From the IMG/VR virus record IMGVR_UViG_3300008262_000400, positions 1 to 27,558 of that record: a DNA stretch of 27,558 bases. One strand, 5' to 3'. Made by a program: the position numbers and the translations under genes. The notes under the pieces are model-generated. The model did not search any database. It was not told the DNA's origin and worked only from the letters and a program-made list of their open reading frames with translations. Origin of the DNA: a virus. Positions 1-5,671 of the stretch are shown here, in pieces. Each line of letters opens with the position of its first letter. Within the stretch, counting starts at the first letter, position 1.

Positions 1-102
1 TGTTCCCTTGTAGGTTGTTGGTAGCTTGCTCACATAAAGCAGTGTTCGTTAGCTGTGCATACGATGGCGCTCCAAATCGGCGCTAACCCGATCGACATAC
101 TA

Positions 103-284
103 CCAACACGGCTGAAGACTGACATAGGAGCAACCCTACTGTACCGTTTCCCAATGCCTTGGGGACTGCAATCTCCATGCGTGTTGATTGTTGGTGGCTC
201 CCATGAAGCAGGGTCTGGGCGCAATCCAACAACGAAAAACTCCCAACGGAGCTAAACCGTTTCCACCAACACGGCTGGAGACTG
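103..284 (+). repeat. 19-bp direct repeat pair
   Basis: Positions 103-121 and 266-284 are identical except for one base; the shared core is CCAACACGGCT followed by (A or G)AGACTG. A second shared word, ACCGTTTCC, lies downstream of the first copy and just upstream of the second. Two copies are too few to call iterons. Confidence 0.5.
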
Positions 285-402
285 TTGCGCTACCCCGAGA
301 ACCCCCGAGATCAATCCCCATGCGTCTTGAGATGGTTTGTCCATCATTGGCATGGAATATACCTACTTGATCCGCAATATGCAACACCCTTTCCAACGAT
401 TC

Positions 403-530
403 CTGTAATCAGAACTGATCTCAGACCCTCCCTCCAGTAGAGTGGGTTATTGGGTTTATGGGTTTATGGGTTGCATCCTGTTTTCAGCTCTGATTTCAGA
501 ACTGATTTCAGAGAAATTGAGTATTTTGTA
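403..530 (-). pseudogene. Decayed fragment related to the DUF1376 protein linker
   Basis: Read on the minus strand, this stretch resembles the linker-coding part of the DUF1376 gene (about 12850-12960). Both have repeated CTGAAATCAG words, then a GCAACCC word, then tandem 8-mers beginning ACCCA, then a similar stretch ending near a GGG-rich word. By eye about 17 of 25 bases match even in the last part. The open frame stops right after the CTGAAATCAG repeats, and the N- and C-terminal domains of the gene are absent. I read it as a relic of duplication or recombination; convergent low-complexity sequence is the alternative. Confidence 0.45.
444..475 (+). repeat. 8-bp tandem repeat (GGGTTTAT-like)
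   Basis: There are four consecutive 8-mers: GGGTTATT, GGGTTTAT, GGGTTTAT and GGGTTGCA. The same type of array recurs at 12885-12916 inside the DUF1376 gene. Confidence 0.7.
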
Positions 531-1079
531 GAAAAATTTAGTAGCGGTGTTTGTATAGACCCCGTGGTTTTTGAGATGAGTGTAAGAAAAATGGACTTGT
601 TCTTGTGTGGTACCCATAAGTAGAGGCTCAGGACGCACGTCACGCGACGCACGGCCACGCCACCCCGTCACCCGTCATAGCACCCGCATCGCACTCCGCG
701 CCCGCACAGTCCCTATGGGACAGAGATCGACAGATTTTGTGGTTTGATGATGAGATGGATGGCACGGGGTAAATGTACGTATTTCCTAGGGAAACGTGCG
801 TGATTTACTGAAATCTGTTTTCGTCATATCCAAAACTTCAATTGTTTCAACACCTTGCATAATGCGTATATTGACTATCCCTACCTATTTATCCCTTATA
901 TGAAACCCTGTAAGGGTCGTGTGTGGGATGTCGTGCCAAGGGCTTTTCCGGCTTAACCTTCGATTCAACCCCAAAACAACACCTATTTTCAACTTTTTTA
1001 CGTAGTAATACCGGCCAAATCGAAAAAAGTACTTGACACAGCATCAACTTTCTGTTCAACTTCAAATCGTCAATTCGGC

Positions 1080-1499
1080 AACAAACCGAAAGCAGACTCA
1101 GTAAGTGCTAAAGCACTGTGTGGCAGATAGGCCGAGACCCTTCGGGGAGTAAGCAAAACCACAAAGTGACGCATCGAACAAGTCTCTTGACCCCAACGGC
1201 GGGATGTAGCGTCGGACTCCGGAGGAGTTGTAGCACGGTGTGAACCGTCCATCAAACAACACCGAAGGGTCGGTTCAAGGCTTTAGCCTTGTGTCCTAGA
1301 GGCCTCGACTTCATGCAGGTAGCTTCCCTTAAGGAAGAGGTTGCATCGAGCATCGAGATAAACACAGACTTTAGTCTGTCAACACTCAACAGAGTTTCAA
1401 CGGTATGGCAGTCTCTGACTGCTATGCACTGGACGCTCTGTCCTGTCCTTAGAGGCTCTGCCTCTATTTCGCAACTAATCGCATTCGAAAGGAAATCCC
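1080..1499 (+). promoter_or_regulatory. Hairpin-rich leader upstream of the ATPase gene
   Basis: This untranslated stretch contains a run of short perfect hairpins: 1104-1117 (loop TAAA), 1138-1147 (CCC stem closed by a TTCG tetraloop), 1276-1291 (loop TTTA), 1323-1337, 1364-1379 (loop TTTA), 1384-1395, 1408-1422 (loop TCT) and 1451-1465 (loop TCT). It ends in AAAGGAAA just before the ATG at 1500. It looks like a structured 5' leader or a processed RNA. The chain of hairpins continues without a break into the coding sequence. No ligand-binding riboswitch class is recognisable. Confidence 0.5.
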
Positions 1500-2657
1500 A
1501 TGCGTGACCATCTCCTGACTCTCGGCAAAGCCGAAATCATTTGGATTTTTCGCCAACTTAACGGCGGTACTGCCGGTTTCAACTTCGACCCAATTCAGAA
1601 ACCTGAATTGATCGACCGTCTCTTTTTGACCTACTCCGAAGATCAAATCCAATCAGCCATTTCTAATGGCTTTCCTGCCAACTTGACCCCTAAAGGGGTC
1701 GCTATCGACGACGAAGGAGTCCCTGTGCCGCCACTCACAAAGCCTACGGCTTCCAAAGCATCCGATTCTGATGCTCTCGATGCTCTCCGTAAATTACTGT
1801 CTCCGACAGTAGACGAAGCAACTGTTCGACAGATTGTCATGGCCGAAGTCAAGAAAGCGATGGACGATAGTCCAGTCGTCAAGATCGAGGTCGTAAGACC
1901 TGACGGCTCAACCCACAAAGTGGAAGGTCACGTCAGACCAGAATTTAAGAAAATTCTGACCAGAGCATCCATCGGTATCAACATTCTGTTGGTCGGCCCT
2001 GCCGGATGCGGCAAGACTCACTTAGCTCACCAAGTAGCTGAAGCTCTTGGTAGACCCTTTGCTTCGGTGTCTTGTACTGCCGGAATGTCAGAGTCAGCCC
2101 TTCAGGGCTGGTTGATTCCCGGCGAAAACAACGGTGCTTTTGAGTATCTGTCCTCTGACTTTGTCAGAATGTATGAGCAGGGCGGTGTCTTTCTGTTCGA
2201 TGAAATCGACGGCTCAGACAGCAATACCTTGCTGTTCATGAATCAGGCTCTCGCCAATGGATCGTTCTTTTTGCCGATCCGGAAAGGGGCTTCACTGGTC
2301 AAACGTCACCCCGATTTTGTCTGTATGGCCGCCGCCAATACCTTCGGTACTGGAGCAAATCAGACTTATGCCGGTCGTGAACGACTCGATGAGTCGACAC
2401 TGGACAGATTTCGTGCCGGTGTCGTTTCACTGGACTATGACCAAACTTTCGAAAGAAAGTCTGTAGCACCTGACCTGTTGGCTTGGGGTTGGGCGATTCG
2501 TAAACGAATCAGCGAGTCACGTCTCCGTCGGGTTATGTCAACTCGATTCCTCCTTGATGCAACTAAGTTGCTCAAGGCCGGTGAGACTGTCGAAGAGATC
2601 AAGGCTACCTTCTTTGAAGGTTGGTCGTCCGATGAAATCAAGAAAGTAGAGGTCTGA
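1500..2657 (+). CDS. MoxR/CobS-like AAA+ ATPase
   Basis: This 385-residue protein is an AAA+ ATPase of the MoxR/CobS type. Walker A is GPAGCGKT (about residues 166-173), Walker B is VFLFDEID (230-237), a sensor-1-like AANT follows at about 279, and LDRFR near 301 fits an arginine-finger region. Residues 1-130 form an unrecognised N-terminal domain with a helical stretch. Such ATPases typically remodel a VWA-domain partner, and the next gene encodes a VWA-like protein one base downstream. CobS-like ATPases occur in other phages, where their role is unclear. AAAGGAAA at about 1488-1495 supports this start. The coding sequence is full of synonymous-compatible hairpins, which is highly unusual. 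Family assignment is sure; the substrate is unknown. Confidence 0.92.
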   Translation: MRDHLLTLGKAEIIWIFRQLNGGTAGFNFDPIQKPELIDRLFLTYSEDQIQSAISNGFPANLTPKGVAIDDEGVPVPPLTKPTASKASDSDALDALRKLLSPTVDEATVRQIVMAEVKKAMDDSPVVKIEVVRPDGSTHKVEGHVRPEFKKILTRASIGINILLVGPAGCGKTHLAHQVAEALGRPFASVSCTAGMSESALQGWLIPGENNGAFEYLSSDFVRMYEQGGVFLFDEIDGSDSNTLLFMNQALANGSFFLPIRKGASLVKRHPDFVCMAAANTFGTGANQTYAGRERLDESTLDRFRAGVVSLDYDQTFERKSVAPDLLAWGWAIRKRISESRLRRVMSTRFLLDATKLLKAGETVEEIKATFFEGWSSDEIKKVEV

Positions 2658-2671
2658 AATGCTCCGCATTT
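2657..2671 (+). promoter_or_regulatory. Hairpin enclosing the start codon of the VWA-like gene
   Basis: AAATGC and GCATTT form a perfect 6-bp stem around loop TCC. The 5' arm contains the ATG at 2659 and the last base of the upstream stop codon. AGAGG at about 2648-2652 is the likely ribosome-binding site and lies just outside the stem. Folding would occlude the start codon unless ribosomes finishing the ATPase gene open it, which suggests translational coupling. Confidence 0.6.
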
Positions 2672-3534
2672 ATGATGAATCACAGCACCTGACTACTGTC
2701 CTTTGGGACAGTGTGACAGAACCCGAGGCTCTGCTTAAAGCAGACGGTTGGAACCACGAAGCAAATAAGTCCTCTGGACTTAATCACTTCACTAGAAAAG
2801 CTGAGACATCATGGCTCGGTGTCCCATCTGTCGATGCTCTCCGTAAGGTCTTAACCAAAGGTTGGAAGGCCGGTGTCGAGCGAATCGAGAAGATTCCCCT
2901 TGGGGAATTGCCCGAACCGACAAGCATCCGTCGTCGTCGAGTCCGCGCCGATCAAGGCGACGAGCTTGATATGCAGGCCGTGTACCGAGGTGACATGAGC
3001 AGGGCTTGGTCTAAGACCAAGCGACAGAGCAGAACATCTGTCCGATCTGTCTCGATTGTGATCGACCTTGCCGGAAATGCCGGTGTCTCTTCAGAACAAT
3101 TGTTCTGGAGAGGTGCATCCGGTCTTCGACTGGCCGACGAATTGACCAAGGCGGGCTACTCTGTAGCCATCTACGGTGCGGCTGGTGCGGCGAACGTATC
3201 CAACGAAGGCCATGAGGACTTGGTGCAGTTTGTCGAAATCAAGGCAGAGGATTCTCCTCTGGACATGGACAGATTGGCCGCTCTGACTGGACTGGCTGGG
3301 TTCTTTAGAACCTCACTGTTTGCCGGTATCTACTGGTCTTGTGACCAACTCGGCAAGCATGCCGCTGGCGGTCTCGGTCAATCAGATAACACGCTGATTG
3401 CCAAGGCAATTAAGCAGATGCCGATTCCACAGAATTCGATCATCCAACCTCCGGTTAAGACTCAGGAACGGGCTGAGGAATGGTTGAAATCTGTTCTCGA
3501 ACAGATCGCCAACCCTGAACAGCAGGCCGCATGA
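2659..3534 (+). CDS. VWA-like partner of the MoxR/CobS ATPase
   Basis: This 291-residue protein has a basic middle segment (about 87-125, rich in Arg and Lys). A beta-strand VSIVIDLAGNAG (131-142) then resembles the first strand and metal-site loop of a von Willebrand A fold, although the classic DxSxS is degenerate to DLAGN. A helix (ADELTKAGYSVAIYGA) and second strand follow, as expected for VWA. The C-terminus is helical and charged. Gene order (ATPase then VWA, one-base gap) matches MoxR-VWA and CobS-CobT pairs, in which the ATPase acts on the VWA protein. The gene is at least as hairpin-dense as its neighbour. The VWA assignment is inferred from the strand pattern plus context; a structure prediction would decide it. 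Confidence 0.72.
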   Translation: MLRIYDESQHLTTVLWDSVTEPEALLKADGWNHEANKSSGLNHFTRKAETSWLGVPSVDALRKVLTKGWKAGVERIEKIPLGELPEPTSIRRRRVRADQGDELDMQAVYRGDMSRAWSKTKRQSRTSVRSVSIVIDLAGNAGVSSEQLFWRGASGLRLADELTKAGYSVAIYGAAGAANVSNEGHEDLVQFVEIKAEDSPLDMDRLAALTGLAGFFRTSLFAGIYWSCDQLGKHAAGGLGQSDNTLIAKAIKQMPIPQNSIIQPPVKTQERAEEWLKSVLEQIANPEQQAA

Positions 3535-3540
3535 TGGGAT

Positions 3541-3595
3541 GGCAGGGGTAACCCTGCCCCTCTGCCTGTCCATTCAATGAGTGGATAGACAGAGG
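3541..3595 (+). promoter_or_regulatory. Two back-to-back hairpins between genes
   Basis: The first hairpin, 3541-3558, has perfect 7-bp GC-rich arms (GGCAGGG and CCCTGCC) and a GTAA tetraloop of the GNRA type. The second, 3559-3595, pairs CCTCTG with CAGAGG and continues, after one mismatch, through about nine further pairs including two G-T wobbles, closing a 7-nt loop. Neither is followed by a T-tract, so a classical terminator is unlikely. They may act as an RNA-processing or stability element that closes the hairpin-dense segment. Confidence 0.7.
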
Positions 3596-3623
3596 CATCC
3601 CGCCTCACATGAAAGGAACATAC

Positions 3624-3887
3624 ATGATTAGCGATCACGTTCACATCACAAAGCACATAGCTTTGTCTCTGACAGCGGATGACTGGGAGCTTTACCACAT
3701 CGACGGTAGAGAGGATGCCGCCAACTGTTTGAATCAAGCAGTGGCCGTAGCCTTGAACAGATCTGTCCTGAAAAGTCAGGCTAGAACACAAATCGAAGCG
3801 GCTCTCAATGAGTACCGTCAATGGGGTGCTGATGACACCGAAGGTCATGCCACGGTGCAACGGATTTGGGATTTGTTCTACAAATAA
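3624..3887 (+). CDS. Small hypothetical phage protein
   Basis: The 87-residue product is not recognised. It is mildly acidic, with a helical middle (LNQAVAVALNRSVLKSQ) and a C-terminus ending in IWDLFYK. The start at 3624 is chosen because AAAGGA lies six bases upstream, whereas the earlier in-frame ATG at 3609 has no ribosome-binding site. It is the first small gene after the hairpin pair and precedes a zinc-ribbon gene by nine bases. Confidence 0.7.
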   Translation: MISDHVHITKHIALSLTADDWELYHIDGREDAANCLNQAVAVALNRSVLKSQARTQIEAALNEYRQWGADDTEGHATVQRIWDLFYK

Positions 3888-3896
3888 GGAGCGACT

Positions 3897-4187
3897 ATGA
3901 AAACCTACAAAGGAACGGTAGTCTTTCGATATTACCAACAGGTAACTATCGATGCTGAAAACGAAGACCAAGCAAAGCGAATGATGCTTGATGCCCCCTT
4001 TATATGCAAGATAAAGGATGGGGAAAGCGAGGTACTCGACCTCACTGTGGCGAGTGAAAAGGTCGAGTGTCCATGCTGTGACCCATGCAATCCAGAAATG
4101 GATGAGCAAGGCCGCCCGTATACATGCTTTGCCTGTGGAAACACTGGCTGGGTCAACGTCGAACCAACAGAAAAGGAACAGATATGA
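3897..4187 (+). CDS. Small zinc-ribbon-like protein
   Basis: This 96-residue protein has a beta-rich N-terminal half (KTYKGTVVFRYYQQVTI) and a C-terminal cysteine cluster. CPCC with a further Cys (about residues 59-65) is followed by CFACG (about 77-81), which would make a compact zinc ribbon. AAGGAG five bases before the ATG is one of the best ribosome-binding sites in the window. Its stop overlaps the next start (ATGA). The coding sequence contains a long hairpin at 4034-4068. Function unknown; nucleic-acid binding is possible. Confidence 0.78.
   Translation: MKTYKGTVVFRYYQQVTIDAENEDQAKRMMLDAPFICKIKDGESEVLDLTVASEKVECPCCDPCNPEMDEQGRPYTCFACGNTGWVNVEPTEKEQI
4034..4068 (+). repeat. Bulged long hairpin inside the zinc-ribbon gene
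   Basis: ACTCGACC (4034-4041) pairs with GGTCGAGT (4061-4068), and inner TCACT (4042-4046) pairs with AGTGA (4053-4057). This leaves a 6-nt loop and an AAA bulge, giving 13 base pairs in all. A further hairpin with 7-bp arms and a 7-nt loop lies just upstream at 3997-4017. Confidence 0.65.
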
Positions 4188-4381
4188 GAGTGAATATTAT
4201 GTTTGGCTTAGGCCATGTCCATTCGGTGGAGCAGTACATGGAGACCGTCCGCTTATTGCAGTCTGCTATTGCAGAACTCACACAGCACCCCGACCCAATG
4301 AAACCTAAGACCGCAATTATTTTGCGAGACACCAACGGTAACCGCGTTGGTGTGATTGACATACTGGAGGACAGGCAATGA
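4184..4381 (+). CDS. Small hypothetical protein
   Basis: This 65-residue product begins at the ATG overlapping the previous stop (ATGA), with AAAAGGAA upstream. The N-terminal half is helical. The C-terminal part, TAIILRDTNGNRVGVIDIL, looks like two beta strands joined by a turn. No family is recognised. It is likely translated by coupling with its neighbours. Confidence 0.68.
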   Translation: MRVNIMFGLGHVHSVEQYMETVRLLQSAIAELTQHPDPMKPKTAIILRDTNGNRVGVIDILEDRQ

Positions 4382-4638
4382 AGTATTTCACTCAAGCGCA
4401 ACTCATTGTTGCGTCCCTACTTGCAGAGAAGAGGGGCTACAACCGACAGATCGAAACAGATTTGCTCTGGAAAAACACGAAGGCCACGGATAAATTCCCT
4501 GTGCTTTTCTCGATGTCACATGAGCATGCCGGTGGTGTGCCATGTGATCTCCACATGCGGTGCATCATCGAGATCGATGGTGAATCTGTTCAGATCGACA
4601 CCGACATGGAAATTTACGAAACACTGGAGGATGTGTGA
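4378..4638 (+). CDS. Small hypothetical protein
   Basis: The 86-residue product starts in an ATGA overlap with the upstream gene, preceded by GGAGG. The N-terminus is helical and the C-terminal half is beta-rich and acidic (CIIEIDGESVQIDTDM). No family is recognised. Confidence 0.66.
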   Translation: MKYFTQAQLIVASLLAEKRGYNRQIETDLLWKNTKATDKFPVLFSMSHEHAGGVPCDLHMRCIIEIDGESVQIDTDMEIYETLEDV

Positions 4639-4639
4639 C

Positions 4640-4891
4640 GTGTGGCTGACCCCACATGAGGTAGTGGGTAGGCTCGTGCTTGTGCTGGCTCTGGCTGGCG
4701 TAGGTGCGAACCTACTGGCAAAGCCTGATACACAACTCACGACCGAGCAACTACAAAAGATCGGGAAGCAACGCTCAAAGGACAAAGCGAACGCAAGACT
4801 AGAGCGAAAAAAACAAAAACTTAAAAGGAAAAAAGATGACAATGCAAAGCATTCAATTGGCTACTGTAAGCGGTGTGGTATCTATGATTGA
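4640..4891 (+). CDS. Small single-pass membrane protein with basic tail
   Basis: The predicted protein of about 83 residues has one hydrophobic segment near the N-terminus (VVGRLVLVLALAGVGANLL). A very Lys/Arg-rich helical stretch (about residues 40-68) and a terminal CKRCG motif follow. I prefer the GTG at 4640, which lies nine bases after GGAGG; the ATG at 4631 directly abuts that GGAGG and would add three residues. The 3' end overlaps the next gene by 56 bases, which lowers confidence. It could be a small inner-membrane effector; no family is recognised. Confidence 0.5.
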   Translation: MWLTPHEVVGRLVLVLALAGVGANLLAKPDTQLTTEQLQKIGKQRSKDKANARLERKKQKLKRKKDDNAKHSIGYCKRCGIYD

Positions 4892-5078
4892 GAAGGTCGC
4901 TGACGAAGCCATCAAGAACAACACGAAGACACCCGAAGGAATGATGTCTGCGATGGATGCAGTGTGCAATCTACTCGAGGCCAAGGGCAAGGATGACAAA
5001 CAGATACTCGCTGTGGTTGCCAAGGTAAGACAAGCATGTAACCTGAAGAAAGGAAAGTCCAATGACTCACTCGTCTAA
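4836..5078 (+). CDS. Small helical hypothetical protein
   Basis: This 80-residue protein is predicted to be largely helical, with a regular pattern around IEKVADEAIKNN and ILAVVAKVRQACN and a basic C-terminus. AAAAGGAAA precedes the ATG; a second ATG two codons later is an equally good start. It overlaps both neighbours. No family is recognised. Confidence 0.66.
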   Translation: MTMQSIQLATVSGVVSMIEKVADEAIKNNTKTPEGMMSAMDAVCNLLEAKGKDDKQILAVVAKVRQACNLKKGKSNDSLV

Positions 5079-5283
5079 AAGAACCATCACCATCGACGCT
5101 GACTATGAACCTCCGTCTGTCAACAGATGGACTCCCGAAGATGACCTAGCGCAGAAACTCTATGCCCCTCATCCAATTGATGAAGAGCATGTAGCCAATG
5201 CGTCGTGGTCTGATGACCTGTTCCTTGGTGTGCTACTGATCGCAGTCATGCCGGTTGCAGTATTTGTTCTCCTCGCTTACTGA
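5062..5283 (+). CDS. Small C-terminal-anchored membrane protein
   Basis: The 73-residue product has a polar N-terminal part of about 50 residues followed by one hydrophobic segment at the very C-terminus (LFLGVLLIAVMPVAVFVLLAY), so it is probably tail-anchored in the inner membrane. AGAAAGGAAAG lies upstream of the ATG. It lacks holin or spanin hallmarks and sits among early-type genes, so a lysis role is not supported. Confidence 0.66.
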   Translation: MTHSSKRTITIDADYEPPSVNRWTPEDDLAQKLYAPHPIDEEHVANASWSDDLFLGVLLIAVMPVAVFVLLAY

Positions 5284-5294
5284 AAGGAAATCAC

Positions 5295-5648
5295 ATGCGA
5301 GCTTTTTTAATTGACCCATTCCGTCAAGAAGTTACCGAAGTCGAATACTCCGGAGACTACAAACAGATTTGCAAACTGATTGACGCAGATCTGTTCGACG
5401 TTGCTCGACTCAACGCAAAGGGCGATGGCATATTTGTGGATGACGAAGGTCTGTACGCTGAAGATCAGCGGTTCTTTCAACACAAGTTTTACCCCAACCC
5501 ACTGGCTGGCAAGGGTCTGGTGCTTGGCTGTGACATGGACACTGGGGAATCTGCCCCTGCATCCATGACACTGGAGCAATTGGTAGATGACATTGAATGG
5601 GTGATGCCCATTCGAGTAAACGGGGAGGTCGTATGGATAAATGCTTAA
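5295..5648 (+). CDS. Hypothetical phage protein, possibly DUF3846-like
   Basis: This is a 117-residue acidic protein. The pattern of an N-terminal strand (MRAFLIDPF), IFVDDEGLYA in the middle, and YPNPLAGKGLVLG after it recalls small phage/plasmid proteins of the DUF3846 type. I assign this only by pattern memory. GAAAGGAAA precedes the ATG. No catalytic motif is visible. Confidence 0.68.
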   Translation: MRAFLIDPFRQEVTEVEYSGDYKQICKLIDADLFDVARLNAKGDGIFVDDEGLYAEDQRFFQHKFYPNPLAGKGLVLGCDMDTGESAPASMTLEQLVDDIEWVMPIRVNGEVVWINA

Positions 5649-5671
5649 ACAAACTCACAGGAGCAAACACA

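Larger units (their letters stand above)
1..1499. other. Non-coding left region
   Basis: No open frame here has a ribosome-binding site plus a credible protein; the short frames are fragmentary and low-complexity. The region holds a near-perfect direct repeat (103-121 and 266-284), a relic related to the DUF1376 linker (about 403-530), an 8-bp tandem repeat (444-475), a GC-rich stretch of CAC/CGC words (about 631-708) and small hairpins at 709-721, 782-794 and 905-917. From about 1080 it becomes a hairpin-rich leader to the ATPase gene. I found no convincing sigma70 promoter: TTGACT at 871 and TTGACA at 1033 both lack a good -10 at normal spacing. It could be an origin, a genome end or an early control region. 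Confidence 0.6.
1104..3595 (+). other. Hairpin-dense segment spanning leader and two genes
   Basis: Perfect or near-perfect short inverted repeats with 2-8 nt loops follow each other every 40-70 bases. Examples inside genes: 1591-1610, 1655-1671, 1685-1700, 1795-1811, 1888-1901, 1939-1958, 2096-2109, 2154-2168, 2218-2235, 2382-2396, 2445-2460 (GAAA loop), 2495-2510, 2552-2577 (11 bp with one bulge), 2607-2621, 2657-2671, 2695-2712, 2730-2744, 2766-2782, 2893-2908, 2951-2970, 3004-3022 (8 bp, loop TAA), 3086-3113 (12 bp with two wobbles), 3154-3168, 3245-3261, 3299-3312, 3334-3347, 3379-3400, 3461-3477 and 3489-3506. Loops TCT, TAA, TAAA, TTTA, TCC, AAA and TTT recur. Stems fall in different reading frames, so this is not a protein repeat. 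Hairpins thin out over the Walker A codons (about 1975-2095) and 2285-2340. The density drops after about 3600. Confidence 0.85.

Noticed and set aside
30-396. Overlapping small frames on both strands at the left end
   Set aside because: No ribosome site, mutually overlapping, and no protein-like pattern; the DNA instead carries short repeats.
456-671. Two minus-strand frames of 64 and 71 residues
   Set aside because: They cover the DUF1376-linker relic and a GC-rich island; only a decayed fragment can be supported, not a gene.
1033-1061. TTGACA as a promoter for the left operon
   Set aside because: At 17-bp spacing the -10 would be TCAACT, which is poor; no confident promoter called.
1261-1300. 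tRNA gene suggested by GGTTCAA
   Set aside because: No cloverleaf, acceptor stem or anticodon arm can be drawn; it is one of the simple hairpins.
1289-1507. 72-residue plus-strand frame just before the ATPase gene
   Set aside because: It lies in the hairpin leader, has no ribosome-binding site, and its codons merely read through stem-loops; it also runs into the ATPase start in another frame.
3541-3595. Rho-independent terminator
   Set aside because: Strong stems but no T-tract follows either one.
1104-3595. CRISPR array or protein-level repeats as the cause of the repetitive look
   Set aside because: Stem sequences differ from one hairpin to the next, there are no constant repeats with spacers, and stems fall in all reading frames.
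3462-4109. 215-residue minus-strand frame
   Set aside because: Antisense to the VWA-like gene end and two plus-strand genes with good ribosome sites; no family pattern.
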